From Ananas comosus (taxonomy: Eukaryota; Streptophyta; Magnoliopsida; Poales; Bromeliaceae), in NCBI RefSeq assembly GCF_001540865.1, contig NC_033645.1, positions 3,156,773 through 3,220,772 on the forward strand: 64,000 nt of DNA. Direction: 5' to 3'. Within the stretch, counting starts at the first letter, position 1; every line of letters starts with the position of its first letter. A model generated the notes under the pieces. It made no database searches, was not told where the DNA came from, and worked only from the letters and a program-made list of their open reading frames with translations. Positions 46,701 through 59,308 of the stretch are shown here, one piece after another. The position numbers were made by a program, and so were the translations under genes.

Positions 46701-49700
46701 CTAGTGAGTTGTCCAGAAAGTAAGCATAAATACGAGTCAGACAGTGCATCAAAGATATAGCTGGTTGATCATGACTTCCAAGTGACCTCGATATGTAAAG
46801 AATGGTCATGCTTTTCCAGATAAATTGGCACAAGGCTTAGAAGCTTAATAAACAAAAAGGCAATTGCACCTTTTATGGTGCCAATAAAGTAAGATTTGGG
46901 AAGAGAGTTGTTTTCATAGACAATCGTAACCTTCAGCATTTTTGCATGAAGTGGCTGCTCTCAAGACTCAAACCTGCAACCATGTGGTTGAGGCTCAAGC
47001 GATAAACTCAAAGTTAAAGGACTATGCTTTCTATCAGCTAGTACGGCAAGGGAAATACCAATTGGTTAGGAACCAATGAAGGATCATTCTGAGCAATCAA
47101 TGTCCATAGCTTCTCCTTGACCAGATTTCCCTCTGTTCAATCAATTATCAACCGTGAGAACATCATTGAGCCAAAGTTCATACAGCACACTGATAACACA
47201 TCATATTCCTTGGAAGATAGAATGAAAAATTTAAACAGCACCTCCTTTGGTATCGACAGAGACAATTTTTGCTACACAAAAGAATGCATAAATTCCATCC
47301 AACCTCTGAGTTGCCTTGGTAAAACCAGCCTTCACTAGCTGAATAAGGGAATCCAGCAAAGAAGAAACCTGAAAACTGATCTAGCTTAGTAAGCCTTGAA
47401 CTACACTAGGCAACTAATAATGCCAAAACATTTTATTTAACAATTAAACAACTGCAAATAGTGCAACATAACTAGCATACCCTGGTTAACGAGTCAGAAT
47501 TCTTGCATATAGCTTGCAAACATCTAAGATTCCCCTTTCTTAAAGCCTCCTTCTCCTTCAAGCCAGCAGCAATAAAAGAAACAACATCTGGCTGCACAGC
47601 TTCAGTAGATTTTGAACACCAAGAAGCTAATGCCGACAAAGTCACCAGTTTCACTTCCTCAATTCCTAAAATTAATCGACAATGTTTTACCAACCACAAT
47701 CTAGAATTGAACAATTTAAAGGAATAAAGAAATGGCATAGATGACAACGGAAATATGATATGTGATTATACCATTGTCCCTATAGCAGGTTAGGAGGAAA
47801 CTAGAAACAAGAAGAGCCAGCTTGTCTAGTTGCTTTCCAGCTGGAGCCCTCGCTAACTCTTGTATAGCATTAATCATTCCGATCCTCTGGTACGGAAGTG
47901 CCAGTTTTCCCTCTGAGCCTGTTCACATCAAACCTGTTATGCAACCGGATGACCAGTAGTATTTTCATCCATTAATAGCAGGAACATATTCTATATAATG
48001 TGAAAGTAAGATGTCAGCTAAAGGTAAATCCACACACAACCTCCTAATATGGCCTTTATAGCACTAAACATTGAGGGCAAAGTATCTGGATCACTGGACT
48101 TCTGGCTTAGGAAACCAATAATAGTCAGAGCTTTCACCCTTCTGTCTTCATCAGGATGTTGAGCCTGTGGCAGAACAACTGGAAGAAAATCCATAGCATA
48201 CTTGCTCAGGTCAAGGTTGATTGATTTTAATAGATTCCCAATAGATTCCAATACTATCTCGGGATTCCTTTTTAACATTTTGATACAAGATGGAACCACA
48301 ACATTCCTGAAATCTTCATGTTCTATGTGCACAAAAAGCTGTTCAAAAGCTTCCCCGAGAGCTTGGGATGGCTTATCTTTTGCATTTAAAACAGCTTTAA
48401 CATATAGATCAAGAAATATTGGCTGCAGAGATCAAAAGCAACAGATCAAGATGCAAATCAGATAAAAAACAACAACACAATAAACATCACATGTATCATG
48501 TGAGAGGCCTGAGGCTTGCCCCTTACCTTGTTTTCTCCAAACATAGATTGATGACAAATAGAAAAATCAAGTAATGTTCTTATGAATGCAGGACAGTCCC
48601 TGCTAGAAATCCTTAACTCTTTCAGCTCCCTCATATAGACCCCATATAGTCCAACAGGCTGAAAAACACAAATCAAACAAGAAAAACTCAAAAATTATTG
48701 AAACGTCTTATACTTCGAGAATTGTGCAACCAAAGGCAAAGTACCTTAGAGAATAGATTGAAAAACATTTTCTTGCAAGCTTGGCGCATATGGAATGAAC
48801 CACCCTGCATAAGGACCTGGCATATGACTGCTTGTGCATTAGTCAGTCTTGAAAAACCGCCTTTTGACACTCTGATAAACTGGCTCCATTTTAAAAGGAT
48901 ACATGACCACCTGAGAAGCTTGTAGCATACTACAATATTTTGAGTCTTTAAATTCTTTTCCATGGACTGAACAAGGGCAGTAGCAAATGATCTCATGAAG
49001 GTAGATTCTCCAAGACCCTGAACAATCAAATCATCTACTGCTTTTCTAGATGGTCGGTCATCGTATATATGCAACGTATGGAATACAATATCAACCAAAT
49101 GAGATGTCACATCAAGCAATGAGTCTGTAGAAAAACCAAAACCAAGATGAGAAATCAAAACATGCCTTCCTTTATGTTTCAATGTCCATATGGAAAAAGT
49201 TGTGAAATTTCCAAATAGCATCTAAAAACCATTAATACAAATAATAGCTGAAGATCAAACTTAATGCTGTATAATAGTGGCGTGTGAAAAAATATGTAAT
49301 TGAATTCATGAACTTATATCCTTAGCAGCACAGTCTAAAATCATGCTAATGGCCAAGTAGTTGTACAATTCTCAGAAAGCCGCAAAGCAGCACAGTTATC
49401 ATAGATTAGCATTTCCAGAAATCTAAAGCAAGTGATAGATGATAAGAGAAAAAGGAATAAAGCAGTTTCTTTCAGATAGCCCTCATAGAATGAAACAATT
49501 CAGAGCACAGAATCTTATACAGTAAATTGAAGCACTATGAGAATAAAAACTGAAGGACTATTCTCCAGAATAAACAACATATATACGGGTACAGAGATCT
49601 CATTTTATTCTGGCCCAGAAAGGTGCAAGAGACATGTTTATCTAATAAGTATGATCATTGTGGTGCATGTGGGGTCGTGTTGAGAATCTCAGAAAACTTC

Positions 49701-50839
49701 AGCTTATGTTCTTCACAATTTAATATGTAATTTAACAAAACTTCTCAACAGATCAATACTCAACAGTTCAGAGAAGATACAAACAACTACTAGAGCAGAG
49801 GCAAATCAGGAGGTCAAGCAGTAAGAAAGATTCCCTCAATGAAAAAAAATATAAAAATAACATCAATGTCGTCCTTACTTTGCAGAAGAATGGGTGTAAT
49901 AGAAACGGATCGATAAATTCCAAGAACTGAGCATTGAAATACACAGAATTACCCAGTTGAGTATGTTACTATGAGTGAGACTTCTTATTTTTCGCTTGAG
50001 TTCCAATTATATAACAACCAGCTTCAAGAAAACACTTTTGGCCAATACTGAAAAAACGAATTCCTACTCAAATAAATCAACAGATTAGTATAGCAAATGG
50101 CGTCTTGCTCCAAGCCAGGAAGAAAGTGAAGAGGAGAAGGGCACCTTCTAGGGGTCTTGCTTATGTATCAGGGCCACTAAAAACATGAAGTTTGAGGGTT
50201 TCATCTTAGCCATCAATTTTTGCTTTGATGGAGATTTAATCTAGTACAAACTGCTATGCGCTTTCCACTTCTCAAATCCACCTATCACTATTTCTTTTCT
50301 TACCAAGTTTAAGTTATCAGAAGCTACAAAGCCAACAACTTATACTGCAAGCTTGTTTGATCAGAAACCTGCTTATCCGTTCAGCTTAAGCAACTAAAGC
50401 ACTTCACAGTCAAGTAAAATGCAATGTGCATCGTAAACTACAGTGGGAGGGTGGTAAGTGAAAAAACTCAATGCCACTGTAAATCTAAAAAGACTAAGAT
50501 ACCAGCAAATTAATGTTTCCGTTACTCGATTTATCTATCCTACACCAGAACAATTAAAACAAAGCACCACTTCATTCCGATTTACTGAACGTTCGGTGCA
50601 TCAACGAATCAAGCAAGCTGAGTACACCTCATTAATCCTTATCACAAACTATAGAAAAAAGTCTAAGGATCACCCGAATTCTTCAGGAGCGGAGGTAGCG
50701 TCTCGCGGAAGATCCGAATCCGCCGCTTCGTCGACGAAGTGGACACCTCCTCCGCGGCGGCTATGAGCACCGCTGACGAAGACGACGCCTCCTCCGCGGC
50801 GGCGGCGGCGGCGGCGGCGGAGGCTCTCGGCGCCTCCAT
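28793..50839 (-). CDS. GCN1: GCN1 / ILITYHIA, HEAT-repeat translational regulator, 60 exons
   Basis: Ribosome-associated HEAT-repeat protein that brings GCN2 to stalled or colliding ribosomes, leading to eIF2alpha phosphorylation; Arabidopsis ILITYHIA is needed for immunity and growth. I placed 60 exons whose phases all agree: exon 1 at 50674-50839, exon 2 at 48745-49124, then on to exon 59 at 29315-29393 and exon 60 at 28793-28835. Sum 7932 bp, 2643 residues, the normal size. Examples: exon 19 at 42353-42655, exon 34 at 36904-37095, exon 40 at 35053-35223. The N-terminus has a GCC-encoded Ala run, then STSSTKRR. A charged Lys/Glu stretch (exons 16-18) precedes the HEAT core. The eEF3-like middle lies in exons 24-34, and the GCN2-binding region by analogy in exons 43-54. 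The C-terminus is Ser/Asp-rich. No stop or frameshift was found. The ATG at 50839 is the first after the TATA box. Confidence 0.95.
37678..38162. mobile_element. Inverted-repeat DNA element in GCN1 intron 32
   Basis: The termini gggaaaaatgtacagagacc and (reverse complement) gggaaaaccgtacaaagatc open inverted arms of about 75 bp. The arms share tgaact, tcttttrcaaa and tgaactttcaattt-type blocks. It has no coding capacity, so it is MITE-like, within the roughly 890 bp intron between exons 32 and 33. Confidence 0.7.
44202..44275 (-). repeat. Perfect 2 x 37 bp tandem repeat in GCN1 intron 15
   Basis: Units at 44202-44238 and 44239-44275 are identical, each containing gggaagcttttctccag. They lie between exons 15 (44383-44442) and 16 (43709-43831). 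Confidence 0.9.
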
Positions 50840-51033
50840 TAGTGGCGACGCCGGAGAGAGGCGGAGGAAGAGATCTCAGGAAAACCCTAGAGAGATCGGC
50901 GCGGAGAATAAGAAGAGGAGCGTTATAATACGATCGGACGGTGACGGAGAGGAGAGGCCGAGAGGGAGAAGCTTAGGGGTTTTCAGTGGCCGAATCGGAG
51001 GAGTCCTACCATTTTGGCCGAGGGTATAGTGCG

Positions 51034-51043
51034 TATATATAGA
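51034..51043 (-). promoter_or_regulatory. TATA box of GCN1
   Basis: The minus strand reads ctatatatac about 195 bp upstream of the ATG at 50839. No minus-strand ATG lies between the expected transcription start (about 51005) and 50839. Confidence 0.55.
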
Positions 51044-51049
51044 GATATG

Positions 51050-52468
51050 AACATGCCGTAGAAAACCCGGTGACATTCGAAAATGACGGATAAGTCCTCA
51101 ACATGTAGTGGATAGTGTGGTGTTGGAACGGACGAACGGGTTGTGTAGACCGGGTTTACGTACTGGTTCATACTTGCGAGCAAGATATCAATTGGCCCAA
51201 CGCAAACTGGAGCCCGGCCTAATAAACGACGCGCTATGGGCCATGTTTCCGCCCAAGTTAACGCTTTATGCGAATTAATGAGACCCACCCAAACTTGGGG
51301 CTAAGCCCTCTGGCTATTTTTACGCACAATTCCAAACTAACGTGGTTATACAAACAATCAAATTACTGCTCGGAAATAAAATATGTACTCACAAAAAATG
51401 AGACGATTTATTGTAACTCCAATTTAATAAGATAATAATTATATGCTGAGAACAATGACACTATTGAAATTAGATGCGAATATGGAATCTGAGAAGGTGT
51501 TTGGTTTCTTAAAAAAGCATGAAAAATTATTTTTCAGGAAAACAAAAGTTCGATAAGAAACATCCTTTTTCACAAATCAGAAAATAAGAACACTACATTT
51601 CCATGAAATCTAATAAAAAAAACTTTTACATAAATACTACTTTTCCTCAATACTTAACAGTCAGAAATACTTGTGAGTCAAAAAACAATTATTTTTTAAA
51701 ATATTTTTCGGAAAACCAAACAGTCCCTAAAATTCAGCCTAATTTTTAAGAGCTGAATTTTCGAAGCCCAGGCAAAGCCCAAAAAACTCGCGGTGTTGAG
51801 CACCTGAAAGCCAGGCCCAGAAACAACAGCTTATTCCCTGGAATCTGCAGATACAAAAGATTACCTCACTGTCACAACTAAGCTTCTGCTGCTGCCCAAA
51901 ACTCACTTGGCTCCCCATTCTAGTATAAGCTCCAGATCTTTCACATGTCAAATACACAGTAATGCTTGCGGAAAAGCTGACTCAAAAAGGAAAATGAAAG
52001 CAGCAGGCTATCTTCTTATCTCTCTTCCAGCATTTCACACAGATCACATAGAAGAAACAACAAATGCTTTATTTACTGAACATGTGCAAACAGAATAAAT
52101 AGACGGAAAAATTTGAAACATTACACACAGTTTTTTCCCGATAGGCTACTTTAGGTGTTACATGTGAATGTAGAATAAAAAGAAAATATACACAGTGATC
52201 TATTTGGATCGAATTTAAAAAAGAAGAGAAATGTAGTAGCAAAATTAAGTTAAACTCGGCAAATTTCTACCCTTAAAACTTGCTATTTGCTCACCCAAGA
52301 ATGAGATGCATGAATACAACATATGGCTGCATCAAAACAGACGCCAAAACTGACAAAAGAGAGAAGCAATTGATGACTCTCCCCTCTCAATTTCACTTTT
52401 TCTTCAACTGAACCGTAAGCTTAACAGTCCGCACACTCTGATATCCATCTAATTAGTGTTCAGCCTCG
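51050..52468. other. Region between GCN1 and GatB
   Basis: No gene is seen. It holds the upstream GCN1 promoter and the GatB 3' end. A MITE-like segment at about 51491-51729 starts aggtgtttggtttctt and ends with (reverse complement) agggactgtttggttttcc. Confidence 0.5.
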
Positions 52469-55400
52469 TCAACTTGGACAATTCAATTTCTCCGCAAGGA
52501 TCTTGTTCAGAAGAACAGGATTGGCCTTACCCTTCGACTCCTTCATCACCTATTAAAGTATTTAGGATGGAAAAATAAATAAATAAATAAATCAGCACTT
52601 GCATTAGGAAGGATAAGGGGGTGAAAAAAGCTTCTCTAAATGTGACAAACCTGGCCTGCAAAAAATCCCTGTAATTTGGTTTTTCCTGCGCGATATTGCT
52701 GAAGCTGCTTCGGATTTGCAGCAATAACTTTGTCGACCAATGCTTCAATAGCAGCTGGATCTACTATCTGGGAAGCAATGTGATATAAGCTCTTATTTGA
52801 ACCATGGTTGTTTAGCAGTAAAGCACGCATACAATTTAGTAAACTAATTACTTATCATGACTCAGCACAATAACACACTCATTAAATGAATTTCGATATT
52901 AGAATGTCTCGGAGTCCTTAATGTTGCCGACTCTCAACAAAAGGAGCATCCATTTAAGACAGGTGTTTATTTCTGATAGAGAGGTAGTAAAATTGCACAG
53001 TTGTGCTTATTCCTGCAGCTCTGATTCTAGAATATCTTTTGCGGTTCATTTCCCTGGCAAAATATTCACCTCTTTAAGTTCTTGCAAAAATGTAAAAAGA
53101 TTTACCTGAACCAAATCTTTTTCCTCAATCAACTGTTTGACAGTTCCACCTTTGGATATCAGTTCAGTGAGTATCTGCAAGCACATAAAACAAAATCTTA
53201 ATACTTATAATCGAACTTTGCTCAATAACAAGTACAGAAAGGTTGGGCCAAGAAAAAATCAAATAATTTCCAAAACAATGATCAATACTGTATTTATATG
53301 ACAGGCAATAAAGTGGAAAAGCGTGAAAAACAAGATAAACAAAATAAACCACCAGACACACCAAGGATATAACATCTTTAGTTCCCATAAATTGCAAAAC
53401 CATGATGTAATTGTAAATTTCTATTAGGTATTAAAGAAGACAAGTGCCAAAACGATGTGATTACCTCTTTCCCAATCTTTCCACTGATAGTTCCATTTTT
53501 AATGGAAGCAATCAGCTCAGAAAGCTCTTGAGGAGTTAGTTTGAGCTCATTAATAGAAAGCTTTTCATTCTTCATGTACGCTGCAATATCACCCATAATC
53601 CAGTTGGCAGCCAACTTCACATCAGCACCATTCTCAAGAGTGGCATCGAAAAAGTCGGCAACCTGAAACGTCATCGAGGGTGAAATTAGAAGAATATAAA
53701 GATAAATTGTTTTAGAATTTCCTTTGCAACAATTATTTCATGGCCATAATGCAGGAAATCGCTTACAAATATCACAATTTTCACTCTGCCCTCCGAGCTT
53801 CTAAATTTTAAAACCTATATTTTTAAGCCATGGGACTGCAAGCAACGTGATAGACAACACTAAACAGAGTACTAAAGGAGGCAAAGTAATGAACACTATT
53901 GGATTATGTTTCAATATTTCAGGGACAAAGTAAAAAATCCTGATATGAATTGAGGGTTCCTATTATTAAGCCATATTATAGTGTCAAGAAATTTACACTG
54001 CTATCATTTGCAAGGAAGAGAACATCCTGCATGCTGAGTCCCAGATTCTCATAACGTCTCCGCTTTTCTTCTGGAAGTTCAGGCAATGATTGACGAATTT
54101 GGTCAATGAAGTCCTTTGTGAGGACAACTTCAGGAAGGTCAGGCTCGGGAAAATATCGATAATCAGCAAGCCCTTCTTTTTTCCGCATTGTGAAAGTTTT
54201 CTGAAGAAGCACATAGGAAAAATAAATAAATAAATGAATGATACCTGTGAAGCAAATCAAAGCCATAAAATATTGAGAAAAAAACAGAACATAAGATTTT
54301 TATAAACCTGAGTGCCCTCGTCCCAAAGGCGAGTTTCTTGAACAATTTGATCAACTTGACCCTTATTATGGAGTTGAATCTGTCTCGAGATCTCATAATC
54401 AATTGCCCTGTTCATTGCAGAAAATGAATTCATATTCTTTATTTCAACCTGTCAATAAAGTAAAAGAAAGCAATGTCATATATGTCATATTTGTACCCTC
54501 GATATCTTAAGAAAAAAAGCATGTGCCAAAACCATACTACTAAAATTGTTGATTGAAGTTCAGAATAGCTTTTAAAGCCCTAAAAATAACATTGGCATCT
54601 ACAAAGAACTAAGTTGCCCATCTTCTTCAGAAGGTGTCTTTCCCTAAAATAATTAACTAGATGAGTGTCTATAGATATCATTCAAGAAATTATAAGCTAT
54701 TTTCCTCCTGACTCCAATTAAAGATGCTAATCTTTGAAAGTCCAAAAACGAGCACAACACAACAGTGATCTGAAACTAGATAGTGAATCTATGTGATTTA
54801 CACATATTACAAAAATAAGAATTAGTTTGGTTCAAAGATCAAGAGCAGTTACCTTTGTCCCAAACTCTAACTGTCCTATTGGCCGGACGGAAACATTCAC
54901 ATCGCAACGAAGGGAACCCTCCTGCATGTTCCCATTACTGACCCCCAAGTACCGAACCAGCCGCTGTAACTCAGCAGCATATTCAGCAGCCTCAATCCCG
55001 CTTCTCATGTCTGGCTCAGAGACAATCTCAAGCAAAGGAACCCCTGCTCTATTTAGGTCGACCTATACAAAAAGGACACCAGAGACATCAACAGATCATT
55101 AATAATTTGAAAGATGATAAAGGTACTATTTGGCTCGTCTGAAGCTTCTAAAGTTGTTCGATATCCACCACCCCGCCAAACAGTTTCATGCTATAGCAAA
55201 ACGAGAAGCTTCAAATTAGAGTTTCTACTTGCTGGGTTTCAAAAGCTCATTTTAGCTTCAGAGGACAACAAAATCTTCGCAAGTTGTTGTTTGTCAAACA
55301 CCTAGTTGCTGCTTCTCGAAGCAGCAAACTGTTCCAATACCCCGGCCAAATAGGCGCAAAGAACGGCATAAGCGTATTATTTCATGATAAAAATTTACCG

Positions 55401-56081
55401 AAACAAGGGGAATGTCTAACGAACCTGCGAATAACTTTCACTTTCAGAGTGAAGTAGTTTCCCAGCATCTTCCTCCATATGAACCCTAGTTATGCCAAAC
55501 CTCCTATGCCCGCCGCCGAACTCCACAGGAAGATCAACATCAACATACCCTTTCCTCGCTATTGGGATATCAAATTGAGATATCTGGTACCCCTTTGGTA
55601 GATCAGGATAAAAGTACTGTTTCCTATCAAATTTAGAAGCCACGGATAGCTCGCAATTGAGTGCAAGACCCAATCTAACGGCAAATTCAACGACCTTCGA
55701 ATTCAAAACCGGAAGAGTTCCGGGGAGTCCCATGCAAATTGGGCAAATGGTTGTGTTGGGCTGCGACCCGTACGTATAAGGGCAGCTGCAAAAAGCCTTG
55801 GTGATAGTAGAGAGTTGTACATGGGTCTCTATTCCAATTATAGCCTCATATCCCCGTGTCTTTTTCTCTACTAGTTCTTTAGTTGCCATTTGTATAGATT
55901 TACTGCTTGTTTTGCTCTCTGTTGCTTGAAGGCTCTCCGCGCGAACATTGTATCGAGATCTTTGGTGGTGTTGCTGTATTGTGCATAAAAGGGAACTGTC
56001 GCGACGAGCGGAGAAGAGAAATGTTCGGCGGAGGAGAAGGTGGTTGGTTCTGAATCCTCCTCGGAAAACGATTAAGGCCAT
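52469..56081 (-). CDS. GATB: Glutamyl-tRNA(Gln) amidotransferase subunit B, organellar
   Basis: B subunit of the GatCAB complex, which converts Glu-tRNA(Gln) to Gln-tRNA(Gln) in plastids and mitochondria. Minus-strand exons: 55425-56081, 54853-55062, 54308-54448, 53997-54200, 53465-53662, 53106-53174, 52651-52767 and 52469-52549. Every exon is a whole number of codons, giving 558 residues. Residues 1-65 are basic and Ser-rich, like a transit peptide. The zinc-site cysteines are present as CSC (98, 100) and CPIC (113, 116). The [12 protein letters not shown] and EDAGKLLH motifs follow in exon 1. The helical tail and YqeY-like C-terminus fill exons 5-8. An in-frame upstream ATG exists at 56129, but 56081 begins the conventional leader. 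A possible non-coding 5' exon lies at 56524-56620. Only the B subunit is encoded here. Confidence 0.95.
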
Positions 56082-56523
56082 GATGAACCACTGATCACAT
56101 GAAAACTGTTTGGAGTAGAACATATGCAAGGTACTGAAAAATTAGATTTTTGAAAGAGAAAAAAAAAAAAGATTTTTGTAGCTATCTCAAGCCCAACACT
56201 TGTAGAAGTAAAACCTAGTGAACATGAATTTTTACTCCATGAAATGCATGAAGAACAAAAGATTAGATTTTCGACAAAGCCCAGCTCATAATTTGGTCGT
56301 AGAATACATTTCAATCACTCCTTTTGCAATATCTGACGAATTAGCTATAAAAAAACATTGATGGGTACTTTTTCCCACCCAAAATAGACGTAAATCATCA
56401 TCAGATAATGAACGAACACATCCGAATCGCAAGGAGAAGAGGAATCATTACTAGTTGAGATTTTTTAAGGCAAAAAAAAAAAGAAAAAAAGAAGAGTAAA
56501 AGGAGCACGGAAGAGAAACTCAC

Positions 56524-56620
56524 TGTTGAGTTAAGCGCGGCGAAGAGAAGCAGAAGCCATTGTTGTTGGCGAAGCTAATCCGTGTGCGAAGGAGACGAGT
56601 ATCTTATCGCAGCGCTTCTC
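56524..56620 (-). other. Possible 5' UTR exon of GatB with a short uORF
   Basis: A minus-strand donor gtgagt follows position 56524. Just before it is a 9-codon ORF from the ATG at 56560 to the TAA at 56531, starting MASASLRRA. The layout fits a leader exon spliced to the GatB coding exon across about 400 bp, but no transcript supports it. It could instead be chance. Confidence 0.35.
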
Positions 56621-57020
56621 TCGGCCCCAGTTTCCGACCACAAGAGCCAGTGTGGTTCGTAGCAGAGGATGGGCCGTAAATGGGCCTAGCTCAAACCATA
56701 GCCCAGAGTCGGGAAAATGGGCTCTATTTATATGGGCCTTAAAAGTTGCCAATAACGGGGCCGGATTCGGGCCTCAAAAGTTGGGTTAAGTCCAAATTCG
56801 AAACTAAAATAAAAACATATTTTTTAATATTTAATATTGAAATTTAAATAATATAATAATAATTACTATTAAATTACAAGCTTCTAAACTGCGCGAACGT
56901 AATCTCCATCTTAGCCTCAAAATTGAAAAATTACATTTGGCCACCGCATCACCAAATTCGTAACAGTAACTATTTTCCCTGGTCCAAAGCAGGATTACCC
57001 GCTCCAACCATCCTTCAATC

Positions 57021-57060
57021 CCTACACGTGCCACCACCTAATGCAATCCCGCCACGTGTC
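57021..57060 (+). promoter_or_regulatory. Paired ABRE-like motifs upstream of the LEA gene
   Basis: ctacacgtgcc (57022-57032) and gccacgtgtc (57051-57060) both contain the ACGTG core bound by bZIP ABF/AREB factors. They lie 26-65 bp upstream of the TATA box, a typical position for ABA- and drought-induced LEA genes. Confidence 0.65.
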
Positions 57061-57085
57061 ATCTCACTCGGCAAGCTCCAGCCCT

Positions 57086-57096
57086 CTATATATATA
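57086..57096 (+). promoter_or_regulatory. TATA box of the LEA gene
   Basis: ctatatatata lies about 130 bp upstream of the ATG at 57223 and just downstream of two ACGTG motifs. Confidence 0.65.
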
Positions 57097-57222
57097 AACT
57101 CCCCTCGCACGGATCAGCATATTCATGCATGCAAAGCTTGTTTGATATATACTTAGTAACACACAAATACATTTTCCACGTACCTTTTTCGTAACATATA
57201 TTTTATCTTCCGAAAGAAGAGG

Positions 57223-58058
57223 ATGTCGAACACGCAGCAGATGTTCAAGTCGGGCAAAGCCCACGGCGAGGGCGCGGTGAGTTCACAGGGCAGCGCGGAG
57301 TAGGATGAGGTCGAGGGTTTGGCAGGTGACGATTTTCTGACTGTTTGATCATCGCTTGTTGATTCGTGCAGGAGAAGGCGGGCCAGTGGATGCAATCCGC
57401 GAAGGACACCACCAAATCCATGGCCGACAGCGCACAGCAGAATAAGGACCAGGCCGCGGTGAGTTCACAGGGCGGCGCAGAGTAGGATGAGGTCGAGGGT
57501 TTGGCAGGTGATGATTTTCTGACCGTTTGATCATCGCTTGTTGATTCGTGCAGGAGAAGGCGGGCCAGTGGATGCAATCCGCGAAGGACACCACCAACTC
57601 CATGGGCGACAGCGCGCAGCAGAACAAGGACCAGGCCGCGGGCTTCCTCCAGCAGGTTTAAACTTCAGTCTTATCATAATTAATTAATTAACTCGCGCTT
57701 TAACCTGTATTTACAAGATTGCCACGCTCTAACTGANCCTTTTTTTTTTTTTTTTTTGTTTTTTTCTCAGTAAAATGAGTTTACTATGCTTGTTTTCAAA
57801 CCAAAATTATAGACGTACAAATCGCAAATATATGTCATTAATTTATATGTTTCTTATATATGCATGAATTACTGGATCATATATAACGTGTGTTTTATTT
57901 TTCGTTTTCAAATATTGTACGAGAAGACCGGGGATCAAGTGAAGCAGATGGCTCAGGGTGCTGCGAATGCGGTGAAGAACGCGGTCGGAATGGGGAACAC
58001 CGACACTGCTGCAGGGAACACCACTACTTCCACCACCACCACTACCAGCAAGCATTAG
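57223..58058 (+). CDS. Small LEA-type stress protein with a duplicated exon
   Basis: Hydrophilic late-embryogenesis-abundant protein of the small plant family with EKAGQ repeats and a GFLQQ-TGDQVKQMAQGA tail; members are ABA-induced and protect cells during dehydration. Exons: 57223-57276, 57372-57458, 57554-57655 and 57924-58058, giving 125 residues. Exon 1 encodes 18 residues ending GEGA. Exons 2 and 3 both start EKAGQWMQSAKDTT and carry SAQQNKDQAA; exon 3 adds GFLQQ. Exon 4 begins KTGDQVKQMAQGA and ends in a Thr-rich stretch with SKH. The last acceptor (tacgag) has a weak pyrimidine tract but gives the family's conserved join. An N at 57737 and a poly-T run lie in intron 3. Charged, with no Cys or membrane segment. 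Exact LEA subgroup not fixed. Confidence 0.85.
57277..57640 (+). repeat. 182 bp intron-plus-exon tandem duplication in the LEA gene
   Basis: Copy 1 (57277-57458) and copy 2 (57459-57640) are nearly identical over a 95 bp intron and an 87 bp exon. The exon is 29 codons, so the reading frame is kept. Differences are a handful of substitutions, including Lys to Asn and Ala to Gly in the protein. Confidence 0.92.
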
Positions 58059-59308
58059 CTAGTTTCGGGGCGAACTTAATTTCTTTAAATTTGGCGCTAC
58101 ATATTATGTGAAATAAGCTAGGTGTGATTCTAGCCGCTTGAATCCCTCGTCTTGTTTTCTCTTCATATGGTTTCTTTTAATTCTGTTTTTGCCTTGTAAG
58201 GAATTAATTCTTTGATTATTATATAAAATATTAAATTTTTTTGGCCCCTATCTATGTATGCAAATTTGCAGTTTGAGAGAAATGTAATAGCCTATTTTAG
58301 AGCAACCACCTAATTGTTTAAAAATCCTGGAGCTTGACGTGAACATTGAACACTTCTTTTTATTTGAGAATCAAAGATTTTCTTTCTTTCACTTTTACAA
58401 TGAGATTTTACTCAACCCCTTGTACAGAATATTTATGCAGATGAACATCTCACTATCGATTCGAATATAGGATGTTATATCATATATCTTGCAATGAAAT
58501 CAATTTAACAATAATAGCAAAAAGTAGATTGAATCCAACGATTAAAACTAACTCTATTTTTTCAATAAACCGTTGGATCATCTGATATGCAGGATCGTCA
58601 CGCATATGGGGTTATAGAAAATCTGCGTCCTTAATTACTAAAGGCCTGATTATTAGAACTTGGACATATTTAGCAAGTAAAAATATACCAAATTTAAGTT
58701 TAGATCACATTGCAATTTGTAATTAAGCAGGGTGGAAATCGATCAAGCAAATGCTGAGATTCTTCACACGGGATTATGAAATTTCAAAAGGATTATAAAA
58801 TTGTGAGAGTTCGAAAGTCAAACGGGAATCAGAAGCAATGGAATCACTCTCATTCCCCGAGGATTATATATACCATTTCCCCTGACACCTCTCATGGATT
58901 TCCACCCTTCAAACAATGACACAAAAAAATTATTTTTTCTTTGGTCACATGTAATTCTCTGTGTTTCGACCCCTTTATTAATATACACCAATAACTTATC
59001 TACAATTTTCTCTGTGTTGGTACTTGGTACAGGTCCAGCTGAGACTTAGATCATTCATAATTAATCTTATTTTTCACACAAAGTGTTTTTGATGCTCGGA
59101 AGCATAAAAAATTACTTGGACATGAGCATTTTTCTAAGTTGTTGTGGAGGCCATCTCACTATCTCAGTGTCGTCGTACTTATATATTTTTTAAATATTCA
59201 TGAATCTCCTAACAAATAACAAGCTTGCTTAATATTTGTGTTGTCAACGGTTTGACTCGAATTTTAAAGATAAAAGTAATTCTTAGCATCCATATAAGTA
59301 ACATTAAG
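58059..59308. other. Intergenic, no gene seen
   Basis: LEA 3' region followed by AT-rich DNA without a supported ORF. Confidence 0.5.

Noticed and set aside
51491..51729. MITE call for the aggtgtttggttt ... ccaaacagtccct segment
   Set aside because: The ends look like a MITE, but arm pairing is weak and the target duplication is missing, so it is mentioned only within the intergenic entry.
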